Positions 10,078-19,291 are shown, numbered from the stretch's first letter. The stretch: DNA of 64,000 bases from Colwellia marinimaniae (GCF_002207865.1 NZ_BDQM01000002.1:1-64000), one strand, 5' to 3'. Made by a program: numbers and translations. The notes: generated by a model not told the origin, from the letters alone.

Positions 10078-11373
10078 CTACAATGTGTCTTTTTGATAGG
10101 CAAGCTCGGGCAGATCGGCCTTGATACCTAACGCTTGGGCAATCAAGTGGTTTTTAGCTGGCGCAAAGTTATTAAGAATATTCATGGCGATACCGCGCAG
10201 TAATTTAACTGGCGATGGCTGCGGGGCAAAGGCTTGTTTAATGGCAGCCATGGCCGCAATCATTTCACTTGCTTCACTTTTACGCCAGCGGGAAAATGCT
10301 TTAAGGTCGGCGACATTAACAAATTCCGCATAACTTTCATCATACTCACTAAGCTTGGCCGTTAAGGTTTGTGCTAAAGCGGCAGCATCAAGTAAACCTA
10401 AATTAACGCCCTGGCCAGCAAGTGGATGTATGGTATGAGCCGCATCGCCAATAAGCACTACGCGGTCTTTAACAAAATCTTGTGCTAAACGCATGGTTAA
10501 GGGGTAAGTGAAGCGCTCGCTGACTAATTTAATATCACCTAATTTACCATCACTGGCTGCCGTTAATTCTTTAGCAAACTCACTGGCATCAAGCGCGGTT
10601 AAACGTTTAGCTTCATCCGGTGAGGTAGAATAAACAATAGAGCATAACTTCCCAGCTAATGGTGCTGAAGATTGCCCTGACTTTAGCGGTAAAAAGGCTA
10701 ATGGCCCAGTCGGTAGAAATACTTGCCAAGCGGTGTTTTGATGACCTTGAGGACATTCAACTGTGGCAATAATGGCGTGGTGGTCGTAATCTTTAAAGAT
10801 CATCGCCATAGCCATTTGTCGACGTACCCAGGAATTGGCGCCATCCGCACCAACAACCAATTTAGCAATAATAGGCGGCGTTGGCTTAGTAGCACTTTCA
10901 TCAGCATTGTCATGAACAAAAGTAGCAAAAACTTCACTATCGCCATGACTGATGCTGGCTAATGTATTGTCGGTAAAAAAGTGAATGCCTTCATCAAGCT
11001 CGGCTTGTTGCCATAACGCATGGCGAATAACTTTATTTTCAATGATCCAACCTAGGTTATCTTCAGGTGGCCAGCTGGTACTGTCTTTTGCGGAAAAATC
11101 TAACTTACCTAGGCCGGCTTTATCCCAAATATGCATATGTTGATAATCTTGCACGCGGCTATGTTCAATGGCAGACCATACGCCTAGGTTAGTAAAGATA
11201 TTTTTGCTGGCAACATTAATGGCGCTGACTCTAACATCGATACTTTCATCAAGCTCAGTTACGGCTGAGCTATCTACCAAAGCAATTTTTAACTGGCTTG
11301 CTTGGCGTAGCGCTAATGCTAGGGTTAAACCCACCATGCCAGCACCGACAATTAGTACATCAAATTTTTGCAT
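10078..11373 (-). CDS. ubiI: FAD-dependent 2-polyprenylphenol hydroxylase (VisC/UbiI)
   Basis: This 431-residue flavin monooxygenase belongs to the UbiH/VisC/COQ6 family. The N-terminal dinucleotide-binding motif is DVLIVGAGMVG. The second FAD motif is LVVGADGANSWVRR and the third is VLIGDAAHTIHPLAGQGVNLG. UbiI hydroxylates C5 of the ubiquinone ring precursor at the membrane. The assignment to UbiI rather than UbiH or UbiF rests on its position after pepP and ubiH and before gcvT, the E. coli order. Sequence alone would only support the family. Confidence 0.88.
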   Translation of the reverse strand: MQKFDVLIVGAGMVGLTLALALRQASQLKIALVDSSAVTELDESIDVRVSAINVASKNIFTNLGVWSAIEHSRVQDYQHMHIWDKAGLGKLDFSAKDSTSWPPEDNLGWIIENKVIRHALWQQAELDEGIHFFTDNTLASISHGDSEVFATFVHDNADESATKPTPPIIAKLVVGADGANSWVRRQMAMAMIFKDYDHHAIIATVECPQGHQNTAWQVFLPTGPLAFLPLKSGQSSAPLAGKLCSIVYSTSPDEAKRLTALDASEFAKELTAASDGKLGDIKLVSERFTYPLTMRLAQDFVKDRVVLIGDAAHTIHPLAGQGVNLGLLDAAALAQTLTAKLSEYDESYAEFVNVADLKAFSRWRKSEASEMIAAMAAIKQAFAPQPSPVKLLRGIAMNILNNFAPAKNHLIAQALGIKADLPELAYQKDTL

Positions 11374-11462
11374 GTTTTTCTCTGGTTAAATTCAAGTAAT
11401 GGCACATCGACTTTCACCAAGTATCCACGAGAGTGACAATAATACTAGTGAGATTTCATCAG

Positions 11463-11591
11463 CCGTCATCCCCGAAATGTCTGATCGCGGAGCCAGTTGT
11501 TTATCTTATTTACGGTACTCAACACCCACAGCTAATATCATACATCGCCGTCATCCCCAAAGTGTCGGTTCGCGGAGCCAGTGTTTTATCT
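11463..11591. repeat. Pair of direct repeats (about 44 bp) between ubiH and ubiI
   Basis: CCGTCATCCCCGAAATGTC...CGCGGAGCCAGT at 11463-11506 recurs as CCGTCATCCCCAAAGTGTC...CGCGGAGCCAGT at 11548-11591. Both are followed by TTTATCT. The CGTCATCCCC...GGAGCCAGT pattern is typical of short dispersed intergenic repeats in gammaproteobacteria. No gene is seen in the 275-bp gap. Confidence 0.65.
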
Positions 11592-11648
11592 ATGTCTGGT
11601 CAAATTAATGTGGCTACACTCATTGCCTCATGCCTAATAACCCTATAT

Positions 11649-12956
11649 CTAATAACCCATAGTTTTCTTAACTAAGGCATTTTTAAGCGGTGCAATAAAA
11701 TTAAGCGCCTGTAAGCCGATATTGCGGCCAAGCACCAGTGGTGGTAGATCATTAGCAAATAAGGTCACCAGTGAATCCGTTAATTGAATCACTTCGCGTT
11801 GATCTTTCGTCCTATTCAGTTGATAACTATATAATAAGGAAAAACGTCCAATATCTTGCCCTGCTGCCACGGCCTTAGTCACTAATTCAGCCATAACCTC
11901 AACATCACGCAAGCCTAAATTAAAGCCTTGGCCGGCAATAGGATGGATAGTATGGGCCGAATTACCCACCAATGCCATACGATGATAGCTTTGCTGCTGT
12001 GCTTGCAATAATACCAAGGGGTAAGTATCACGTTTTCCGACATGCGTGATCGCGCCAAGATAACTACCAAAAGCGCGCTCTAGGGCAACTTTAAAAGCAT
12101 CATCAGAGAGCTTGTTAATTTCTTCGGCTTGCTCTGGTGTCATGGTCCAAACCAGCGAACAACGTGACTCGCCATCCGTTGATGAGCTCGAGTTTACTGA
12201 CTTGAGCGGCAACATGGCAATAGGGCCAAATTCAGTAAAACGTTCGAAGGCTTTTTGCTGATGGGCTTTGCTGGTTGAGACATTGGCAATTAAAGCAACT
12301 TGCTGATAATCAGCACAAGTAACCTCGATATTGGCAAGTTTTCTAACCGGTGAATGTACGCCGTCACAGCCCAGTAATAGCTGTGTGGATAAGACTTTAC
12401 CTGAGTTGAGGGTAACCTTAATTTTCGTCTTATCAGGGTCGCTATCGTTTTGCTGTTGTGATTGGTCTTTGTCTAGACCTTGGCCTTGCCAGTCGATATC
12501 CGCTATTGAGTCTGGATTAAACCAGTGGATATTATTATTTATGTTAGTGTTTTGACTTAAGGCTTTTAATTGCGCTTTACCAATAAGCGCCATATCGATG
12601 ACATAACCTAAGGCATTTACACCATGGTCCTTGGCGGTTAACCTTGCTTTAGCAAAGTGCCCTCTGTCAGAAATATCAATATCGGTAATCGCACAGGCAT
12701 CATCTTTCAGGTATTGCCAGACGCCTAACTTAGCGAGATAGTTAGCGCTACCGTGAGACAGCGCTAATACGCGGGCATCAAATAAGGCATGGTCATCTGC
12801 TGAGCTAGTTTGTTTAAACGTCTGGGTTTCAACGATGGCAATGGTTAAAAAACTGCCATCAGTTTTGCTTAATTTACTTAAACTTAACGCCATTAAACTA
12901 CCCGATAAGCCACCGCCTGAGATAATGACATCAAAATGTTGGTTACTGTGTTCCAT
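11649..12956 (-). CDS. ubiH: 2-octaprenyl-6-methoxyphenol hydroxylase
   Basis: This 435-residue flavin monooxygenase of ubiquinone synthesis is thought to act at ring C1. FAD motifs are DVIISGGGLSGS near the N-terminus, LLGCDGVHSPVRK mid-protein, and ALVGNSAHTIHPIAGQGFNLG near residue 330. The GNSAH form in place of GDAAH is the variant usual in UbiH (E. coli has GNAAQ), which supports this over UbiI. It lies 257 bp after pepP and 275 bp before ubiI. That looser spacing than in E. coli is caused by inserted repeats. Confidence 0.9.
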   Translation of the reverse strand: MEHSNQHFDVIISGGGLSGSLMALSLSKLSKTDGSFLTIAIVETQTFKQTSSADDHALFDARVLALSHGSANYLAKLGVWQYLKDDACAITDIDISDRGHFAKARLTAKDHGVNALGYVIDMALIGKAQLKALSQNTNINNNIHWFNPDSIADIDWQGQGLDKDQSQQQNDSDPDKTKIKVTLNSGKVLSTQLLLGCDGVHSPVRKLANIEVTCADYQQVALIANVSTSKAHQQKAFERFTEFGPIAMLPLKSVNSSSSTDGESRCSLVWTMTPEQAEEINKLSDDAFKVALERAFGSYLGAITHVGKRDTYPLVLLQAQQQSYHRMALVGNSAHTIHPIAGQGFNLGLRDVEVMAELVTKAVAAGQDIGRFSLLYSYQLNRTKDQREVIQLTDSLVTLFANDLPPLVLGRNIGLQALNFIAPLKNALVKKTMGY

Positions 12957-13051
12957 CGCGTTAATCTTAGTTTTATCAGAATGAGTATTAATGTTTTGTT
13001 GCCCGCATCATTGTGTAAGTTAGATGACCAGTTTTAGTAGCTGCCTGTTTA

Positions 13052-13149
13052 AGCTTAACTAACCTGAACTCTGGATAATGAGTGCTTGATGGTTAAGTAA
13101 AAACAACTTACGGTTGTTAAGAACAAAATATACAAGATGTAGTTACTTA
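13052..13149. mobile_element. Partial copy of a dispersed inverted-repeat element
   Basis: This roughly 98-bp stretch contains AACCTGAACTCTGGATAA at 13061-13078, then GAGTGCTTGATG, a small AACAAC/GTTGTT hairpin and GAACAAAATATACAAGAT. It is the reverse complement of the right arm of the complete element at 61970-62199, about 90 percent identical by eye. It lacks the other terminal inverted repeat, so it is a one-ended fragment. It lies between pepP and ubiH. Confidence 0.65.
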
Positions 13150-13213
13150 ACGTCTGCTAGCACTGGCTTGCTATAGGCAGGCTAGCGTTAATTCAACAAT
13201 CAAGCCGTTACTT

Positions 13214-14572
13214 TCACGTTTTTATCATCAGGTCTTCAATATCTTCAATGGTTTGTGGTGAGTTAGCCGTTAAATTCTCAAAGCCCTGTGCTGTCACGGC
13301 AATATTATCTTCAATACGCACACCTATGCCACGCCACTTTTCTGCCACAGCTAAATCACTAAGGGGGATATAAATGCCCGGTTCAATGGTCATCACCATA
13401 CCCGGTTCAAATAAACGCAGCTGCTCTCTATCGCTATTGATATGATAGTCACCAACATCATGAACATCTAAACCTAACCAATGACCAAGGCCATGAATAA
13501 AGTACTCTTTTACTTTCTTATCACGAATAAGCTCGGTTAATTCACCGGTAAGTATGCCTAAGTCGACTAAGCCTTGTGTTAAAAAAGCGTTGGTTAATTC
13601 ATTTAACTTGGCAAAAGACATACCAGGTTTAATGGCGTTAATCGCCAGATTTTTGGCATCAAGTACCAGTTGATAGATGGCTTTTTGCTCCGTGGTAAAT
13701 TTACCATTCACCGGGAAAGTTCGGGTAATATCGGCAGCATAACCGGCTAATTCGGCGCCAGCATCAATCAGTAATAACTCATTATTTTTTAATACCGCGT
13801 TGTTATCGGTGTAATGAAGAATATTAGCGTTATCACCGCCCGCTACAATACAGGCATAGGCTGGATGCCTAGCGCCATGGCGAGCAAATTCATGGAGGAT
13901 TTCCGCTTCAAGTTGATATTCAAACTTACCCACTTGGCATTTTTGCATGGCGCGTTGATGTGCTAACCCTGAAATATGATTGGCTTGGCGCATTAAGGCC
14001 AATTCATTATCGGTTTTAATTAAACGTAGCTCAGCAATAATAGGGTCAGTATCGGTTAAATGCTGTGGCGTTTTGGCCCCTTGACGAATACTGCTCTTTA
14101 CTTGCTTTAACCAAGTAAACACTTGCGCTGCAAAGTTATGATCACTAAAACCAAAAAGCACTTGGCTTTTGCCATCAAGATAATCAGGTAATAGGTTATC
14201 AATTTCAGCGACGACAAAACTTTCATCAATACCATAGTCTTGCACCGCTTTGACTTGGCCAATCCTTCGCCCTTGCCAAATTTCATGTAAAGGGTCTTTC
14301 GCTAATGAAAATAAAATAGACTCAGCTTTACCCTGTTCATCTTTAAGCAAAACTAATAAGCCATCGGGCTCATTAAAACCGCTTAGGTATAAAAAATTTT
14401 TATTTTGGCAAAAAGCATATTCGGTATCGTTACTGCGCGTAAGTTCACTGGCCGCAGGAAATAAAGCGATAGAGTTATGTGGCATTTTCGCCATCAATGC
14501 GGCACGATGCTTAGCAAAGTCAGTCAAAGGTAACTGGCTAAGGGCTGGTTTACTTAACGGTGAAGTGCTCAT
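13214..14572 (-). CDS. pepP: Xaa-Pro aminopeptidase (aminopeptidase P)
   Basis: This 452-residue M24-family metallopeptidase removes N-terminal residues that precede proline. The five metal ligands are visible in order: Asp in LLIDAGAE, Asp in AADITRTFP, His in HGLGHWLGLDVHD, Glu in MVMTIEPGIY and Glu in VRIEDN. The N-terminal aminopeptidase P domain is present. It lies 46 bp after ygfB and leads into ubiH, the conserved order. Confidence 0.96.
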   Translation of the reverse strand: MSTSPLSKPALSQLPLTDFAKHRAALMAKMPHNSIALFPAASELTRSNDTEYAFCQNKNFLYLSGFNEPDGLLVLLKDEQGKAESILFSLAKDPLHEIWQGRRIGQVKAVQDYGIDESFVVAEIDNLLPDYLDGKSQVLFGFSDHNFAAQVFTWLKQVKSSIRQGAKTPQHLTDTDPIIAELRLIKTDNELALMRQANHISGLAHQRAMQKCQVGKFEYQLEAEILHEFARHGARHPAYACIVAGGDNANILHYTDNNAVLKNNELLLIDAGAELAGYAADITRTFPVNGKFTTEQKAIYQLVLDAKNLAINAIKPGMSFAKLNELTNAFLTQGLVDLGILTGELTELIRDKKVKEYFIHGLGHWLGLDVHDVGDYHINSDREQLRLFEPGMVMTIEPGIYIPLSDLAVAEKWRGIGVRIEDNIAVTAQGFENLTANSPQTIEDIEDLMIKT

Positions 14573-14618
14573 GTAATTACTCGCGCCTATTTATTGTTGT
14601 GCTAACGGTCATGAAAAA

Positions 14619-15221
14619 TTAGTGAATTATTTTTTTCTTAGTGCCGTTACTTTCTTGATTTGGTGGTGTCGCTAACTCGCTAAAACATAATAACGCAGAA
14701 ATTCGTACATACTCACTGATTTCAAAATACGCTTGTTCAGTATCTTCATCTTCGTCCATTTCATCAGATAAGTTAGCAATTTCACTAAAATCTGTCAGTA
14801 CTTCTTTAACTTCAGCAGAAACAACCGGAGTATCTTTTTGCTCTAAACCAAAACCTAAATTAAAGCCTTGTACCCACATACTCAAGGCATGACCACGTTC
14901 GGCCATACTATCATCGTCATCCGGTAATAATAAATTAAAGCTATAGGTGTCATCTAATATGCTAGTCCACAATTCACTATACATTTGCTTAAGTGCTATT
15001 TTAACGGCTTTTGGAAAACTATCACCGTCATTAAATAAATCATTAAGCATAGCCATATAGCCTTGATTTTCAAATTCAAAACCTGCACAAACTAAGCCAG
15101 TTAATACACCATGAATTTCACTGGCATGTGATCTTACATCTTCGCTAGTTAAAATGGCTTGTATACTGGGAAAATCCATTAAGTTATTGTTGGCATCGTT
15201 ATTTGAGTTTGCTTGGGTCAT
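14619..15221 (-). CDS. ygfB: UPF0149 family protein YgfB
   Basis: The 200-residue acidic protein is of the UPF0149/YgfB family, which has no firmly established biochemical role; in Pseudomonas a homologue modulates gene expression. Features are the HGVLTGLVCAG segment near residue 42 and the WVQGFNLGFGL segment near residue 113, both typical. The C-terminus is rich in Asp and Glu, ending in a short basic tail. It heads the ygfB-pepP-ubiH-ubiI series and is divergent from zapA. Confidence 0.93.
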   Translation of the reverse strand: MTQANSNNDANNNLMDFPSIQAILTSEDVRSHASEIHGVLTGLVCAGFEFENQGYMAMLNDLFNDGDSFPKAVKIALKQMYSELWTSILDDTYSFNLLLPDDDDSMAERGHALSMWVQGFNLGFGLEQKDTPVVSAEVKEVLTDFSEIANLSDEMDEDEDTEQAYFEISEYVRISALLCFSELATPPNQESNGTKKKIIH

Positions 15222-15423
15222 GATTTACTTTCTATAATTACGGGGAGTTATGGTCAGTAATGGTATCACTGGGGAAAATGACAGAAAAGGAAAATAACAG
15301 AAAAATCCGATAATAGTCGCTAAATGCTTGCATAGCAGGCTTAGCATCGTTATTATGAAAATAATAGCTTAAAAACAGTCCACTTATGGCTATATTATTA
15401 ATAACTCTTGGAATTTCTTGTAA

Positions 15424-15732
15424 ATGGCGCAACGAACGGTAGAAATCAACATTGTTGAGCGCAAGCTGAAAGTAGCTTGTCCAATAGGGCAAGAAACCGC
15501 CTTATTATCTGCAGCGCAAGAATTAACTAACCGTTTAATCAAAGCGGGTGAGCTCAAAACGATCTGTTCACCTGAGCAGAAGTTATTAATGACCGCGTTA
15601 AATTTAGCCAATGATTTATTGAAAACTCAACAGCAATTAAAGGTAGAGCAACAAGAAAATCAAAATAAAATCGCTTTATTGCAAGCAACTATAGAACAAG
15701 CCATTGCTCCACATAATAAAAAAAGTGCCTAA
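15424..15732 (+). CDS. zapA: Cell division protein ZapA
   Basis: This 102-residue cytoplasmic protein binds and bundles FtsZ at the division ring. The N-terminal domain starts VEINIVERKLKVACP. The C-terminal part is a coiled coil (residues about 60-95, rich in Gln, Leu and Lys) that mediates tetramer formation. It is divergent from ygfB and directly upstream of 6S RNA, the conserved zapA-ssrS arrangement of gammaproteobacteria. Confidence 0.95.
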   Translation: MAQRTVEINIVERKLKVACPIGQETALLSAAQELTNRLIKAGELKTICSPEQKLLMTALNLANDLLKTQQQLKVEQQENQNKIALLQATIEQAIAPHNKKSA

Positions 15733-15868
15733 GCATTAATCACTTACTCTTTTTTAGCACTGTTCATTTATTATTTAAGCCAGTAACGCCTCTTACCACA
15801 ATTAAAGCCTAAAAATAAAACAAAACGAATAATTACTCGACACTCAGCTAAAAATTATAAAAAAAAGC

Positions 15869-15897
15869 TTATTGGATGATTTCTTTTTCGCTATACT
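15869..15897 (+). promoter_or_regulatory. Candidate 6S RNA promoter
   Basis: TATACT at 15892-15897 is a near-consensus -10 box. TTATTG at 15869-15874, 17 bases upstream, is a poor -35 box. The predicted start falls near 15904-15906, which is exactly where the closing stem of 6S RNA begins. Confidence 0.45.
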
Positions 15898-15904
15898 GGT
15901 TTTG

Positions 15905-16082
15905 TCTTCTGGGGTGTTTGTGTGCGAACTATGTCCCTGAGCCGATAAGTTTTACCTTAGGAAATTGACTATTAGCTATTGTGCAAGCCCGGCTCGTATC
16001 GGGAAGCCTACGGTTAGCATGATACTTCCGCCCTGAACACACGGTGTTCAGGACTAAAGTTAGCTGCGGCACCTTGGAAGCA
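15905..16082 (+). ncRNA. ssrS: 6S RNA
   Basis: 6S RNA binds sigma-70 RNA polymerase by mimicking an open promoter. The conserved TCCCTGAGCCGATA box is at about 15933-15947. The terminal stem is formed by CTTCTGGGGTG at 15906-15916 with CACCTTGGAAG at 16070-16080, eleven consecutive pairs counting wobbles. The 3' hairpin CCTGAACAC/GTGTTCAGG at 16032-16052 and the AGCTGCGGC segment match the E. coli layout. Its position right after zapA is canonical. No ygfA-like gene follows; instead the 3' end is reiterated in the array that starts at 16038. Confidence 0.9.
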
Positions 16083-16555
16083 CCCTCCTCTCTTTTCAGA
16101 ACAATCATATATCAACAATATTTCCGCACCCTCTACTCTTACCTAAAGAAAAGAGCACACGGTAATCAAGACTAAGTTAGCTGCGGCACCTTGGAAGCAC
16201 CCTCTTCTCTTTTCAGAACAATCATATATCAACAATATTTCCGCACCCTCTACTCTTACCTAAAGAAAAGATCACACTGTGTTCAGGACTAAATTCCCTG
16301 CGGCACATTGGAAGCACCCTCCTCTCTTTTTTGAACAATCATATATCAACAATATTTCCGCACCCTCTACTCTTACCTAAAGAAAAGAGCACACGGTAAT
16401 CAAGACTAAGTTAGCTGCGGCACCTTGGAAGCACCCTCTTCTCTTGTCAGAACAATCATATAGCAACCATATTTCCGCGCCCTCTACTCTTACCTAAAGA
16501 AAAGAGCACACGGTAATCAGGACTAAATTCCCTGCGGCACCTTGGGAGCGACTAT
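16038..16555 (+). repeat. Tandem array derived from the 3' end of 6S RNA
   Basis: A unit of 117-118 bp repeats head to tail, starting at the landmark CACAC(G/T)GT at 16038, 16156, 16273, 16390 and 16507. The first unit begins inside 6S RNA. Every unit carries CTGCGGCACCTTGG (one copy CACATTGG), which is the 3' strand of the 6S closing stem. An A/T-rich tail ending CTCTTACCTAAAGAAAAGA follows. Units alternate between two sequence types (GGTGTTCAGGACTAAA and GGTAATCAAGACTAAG), suggesting duplication of a dimer. The fifth unit is degenerate, though its tail recurs at about 16607-16650. No open frame explains it. Confidence 0.88.
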
Positions 16556-16780
16556 ATCTACTTGCAGATTTATCCCCAATTTATATATATCTCCCTTCGA
16601 ATAAAGAATATCAACAATATTTCCGTACTGTCTCTACTCTTTCCCTTAAACGATTACCTTAGCGACTATCCCATTTCTAAAGATATCAAAACAGCATGTT
16701 GGTTCCCTCTCCCTTTAACGCCAAGCAAACAACAATGCTACAATAATAGTACCTAGAACCGCCAAAGTAGTGAGCTTGTT

Positions 16781-17152
16781 ATGACCAATAAGCAACAGTG
16801 TATTACCGTATTTTTCGATGGTGCTTGCCCTCAATGCATTAGAGATCAACGTTTTTATCAACGCTTTGCTGGCCAAGGTGGTGAGCAGGTAAAATGGCTA
16901 GATATCACCGGCCAAGATGAGTATTTAAAAACCTTAGGTATTGTCCCAGTTAAAGCACTGACCGAGCTGCATATCCAACTTGCCAATGGTGAAGTGTTAT
17001 CAGAACTAGATGCCTACATTGTTTTAATGTCTCGAGTATGGCTATTAAAGCCTTTAGCTTTTTTTATATCTTTGCCAATAATTAGGCCTTTTATCGCCAG
17101 AATTTATCACCAAAGAGTGACAAAACGACTAAAATCACAAGGTAGAATGTAA
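16781..17152 (+). CDS. DCC-family thiol-disulfide oxidoreductase-like protein (DUF393)
   Basis: This 123-residue protein has the DCC signature FFDGACPQCIRDQ with a CxxC pair at Cys16 and Cys19 in a thioredoxin-like start. The family (DUF393) is predicted to have thiol-disulfide exchange activity, but the substrates are unknown. The C-terminal part is hydrophobic and basic (PLAFFISLPIIRPF), so it may associate with the membrane. It stands alone downstream of the 6S array, where many relatives have ygfA. Confidence 0.85.
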   Translation: MTNKQQCITVFFDGACPQCIRDQRFYQRFAGQGGEQVKWLDITGQDEYLKTLGIVPVKALTELHIQLANGEVLSELDAYIVLMSRVWLLKPLAFFISLPIIRPFIARIYHQRVTKRLKSQGRM

Positions 17153-17319
17153 GCAAAATTTCCCTATAGAAAGCAATTATTCAATTACGCTTTTTTGAAC
17201 TCAGCACACTAAGTTCATTCCGCTAAATTTAGCTATTTTTATAAACTACCACTATGGTTATTTATAGTAACAGTTCTGCTTGCACCGAGTATTGAACCGC
17301 TAAGGATGAGGTAATAGTT

Positions 17320-18915
17320 TTGTTCATAAACTCATTAAAAACTAAACTTATCATCTTTTATTTATTTCTGATTATCTTTGTCATTTTTATCAAAGTGGGC
17401 GATCTTAACCTTATTCAACTACCACAACTTTATGCATTAGAAGCTTTATCAGATGAAAAAGATATTAGCCGTATTAAAATGGCTTTTACTTCAAAGAGTA
17501 GAGAGTATGGGGTGATAAATTATGATAATGCGGTTTGGGATGATACTTATCATTATGTGGATAATAAGAACAGCCAATTTACAGAAAGTAATTTTGTGCT
17601 TGATACCTATAAAAGTTTAGGCATCAATGGTATCCATATTTATGATAAGCAAACAGTAACGATATGGCAGCAAGCATGGAATATCACTGATTGGAGTCCA
17701 CTAACATTCCCCCCTTTTGACCAACCTTCGACATTTGTTAAAAAACACATTTTAATATCCGAAGAATTAATTATTAAAAACAATAATAAACCGGTTTCTC
17801 GGGTCGGTTTTACCTTGCTTGACGATAAACTCATTTTATTTGCCGCCACCAGTATTTTCAAGGCAAACTTAACCGGTAATGCAAATGGCACCATGCTATT
17901 TTGGCGATTTTTTGATGAACAAGTTTTAACTGACTTGCAACAAAGAGCAGGCATTAAGTTTACTATTGAAGTTATTCAACCAAATCTAAAAAACACAGTA
18001 AAATTAACGTCGAAAAATTCATTTATAAAGAACTCTTACCGAACGAAAAAAGATGAAATATTTGACATTATCCCGCTTATCACAAATAACGGCGCGATTA
18101 AGTTTACTTATCAAGCGCCGATAAGGCAGTTTGCCACCAGCTGGTTAAATCATGCAACCATTGTTTCTTCAACGCTTCTGTTGTTAACACTCGGGGTGTT
18201 ATTTATCTTTTTTCATTACTTTATCATTCGACCTATATTACAAGCTGACAATATGGTCACCGCTATTATCAAAGACAATGACCATTCAATACGGTTTGCC
18301 AGCAAAAGAAAGGATGAGCTAGGCACCCTATTTAATTTAATTGACCGACTTTTAGACGGGGTAGAATCTAATGAACAGCAGTTAATCTCTCATAATGTCC
18401 GTTTACAACATATCAGTCAGACCGATAGTTTAACCAAGATCCCTAACCGTCGAGCATTTGATACTACTATGAAAAAACTATTGCAGGTGAGCCCTTTAGG
18501 TTTAGATGTGGCAATCTTGGTTGTTGATGTCGATTATTTCAAAAAGTACAACGACTGCTATGGCCACGCTCAGGGCGATAAAACCCTTTATGCCATTGCA
18601 CAAACATTACGTAAAAACTTACATGAGGACACCGATTTTGTTGCTCGTTACGGCGGGGAAGAATTCGTTGTGGTGTTAAAAAACACCGATAAAAAATCGG
18701 CACAGGCAGTTGCTAATAATTTAGTCAACATAATAGCAGACTTAAAAATATCACATCAGGATTCCGATATAACTGATATTGTCACTATCAGCATAGGTAT
18801 TCATGCTTTTGTTATTTCTGGGCAAACGCAATATATGCCACTGTTTGAACTGGCCGACCAAGCGCTCTATCAAGCGAAAGAGCAAGGGCGAAATAGAGCG
18901 ATAACCACAGATTAA
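17320..18915 (+). CDS. Membrane diguanylate cyclase with CHASE4-like sensor domain
   Basis: The 531-residue protein has a transmembrane helix at about residues 9-28, a periplasmic region up to about 275 that resembles CHASE4 (NYDNAVWDDTYHYV near residue 67), and a second helix at about 279-305. A HAMP-like linker and a GGDEF domain follow. The catalytic motif is RYGGEEF (Gly445-Phe449), the active GGEEF form, so it should make cyclic di-GMP. The usual inhibitory RxxD site before it reads EDTD, so the arginine is missing. The start is a TTG with a GAGGT Shine-Dalgarno 8 bases upstream; the next in-frame ATG would remove the first helix. Confidence 0.87.
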   Translation: MFINSLKTKLIIFYLFLIIFVIFIKVGDLNLIQLPQLYALEALSDEKDISRIKMAFTSKSREYGVINYDNAVWDDTYHYVDNKNSQFTESNFVLDTYKSLGINGIHIYDKQTVTIWQQAWNITDWSPLTFPPFDQPSTFVKKHILISEELIIKNNNKPVSRVGFTLLDDKLILFAATSIFKANLTGNANGTMLFWRFFDEQVLTDLQQRAGIKFTIEVIQPNLKNTVKLTSKNSFIKNSYRTKKDEIFDIIPLITNNGAIKFTYQAPIRQFATSWLNHATIVSSTLLLLTLGVLFIFFHYFIIRPILQADNMVTAIIKDNDHSIRFASKRKDELGTLFNLIDRLLDGVESNEQQLISHNVRLQHISQTDSLTKIPNRRAFDTTMKKLLQVSPLGLDVAILVVDVDYFKKYNDCYGHAQGDKTLYAIAQTLRKNLHEDTDFVARYGGEEFVVVLKNTDKKSAQAVANNLVNIIADLKISHQDSDITDIVTISIGIHAFVISGQTQYMPLFELADQALYQAKEQGRNRAITTD

Positions 18916-18967
18916 CCTTACTTTAACATGCAGATTTTGTATGAAATTCTCATTGTAGGATATTCCT

Positions 18968-19291
18968 TCAAAAAACCTGTTCATTCAGCTTAGCAAGCTG
19001 AACAAAATCTGGTCGAGGCATTTTATCTAAAATGCTATAAAGATACATTACTATCAGAGTTAACGCACTACCAACAAAACTCACCAAGACAGCAATAACT
19101 GCAGCACTGGAGAGAATGAGACCAACGTGTGTGGCAGATAAAGTAAATTTTTCATAAAGAATGACCGCTAGAAATGGCCAGACCATGTAATAATTACCAC
19201 GGGTAATAAATGAACCAAATAACAAGATCCACATTAGTTTCGGGAATTGTTTAAAGCGCTTTACCGAGACGATATTTGACATAATAGCCAT
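18968..19291 (-). pseudogene. MFS transporter remnant with internal deletion
   Basis: The 107-residue frame starts like a major facilitator protein (FGSFITRGNYYMVWPFLAVIL, helices 1-2) and then enters another helix (THVGLILSSAAVIAVLVSF). It jumps directly to GSALTLIVMYLYSILDKMPRP, which reads like the last helix and cytoplasmic tail of the same family. The usual 400 residues are therefore reduced to both ends joined in frame, as expected from a large internal deletion. It is unlikely to transport anything. The alternative is a genuine small membrane protein. Confidence 0.65.

Noticed and set aside
11399..11675. Small proteins in the ubiH-ubiI gap
   Set aside because: The overlapping short frames consist of the two direct repeats and have no ribosome site.
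15718..15757. zapA terminator
   Set aside because: AAGTG/CACTT pairing is short and interrupted. Read-through into the 6S promoter region cannot be excluded, so it is not called.
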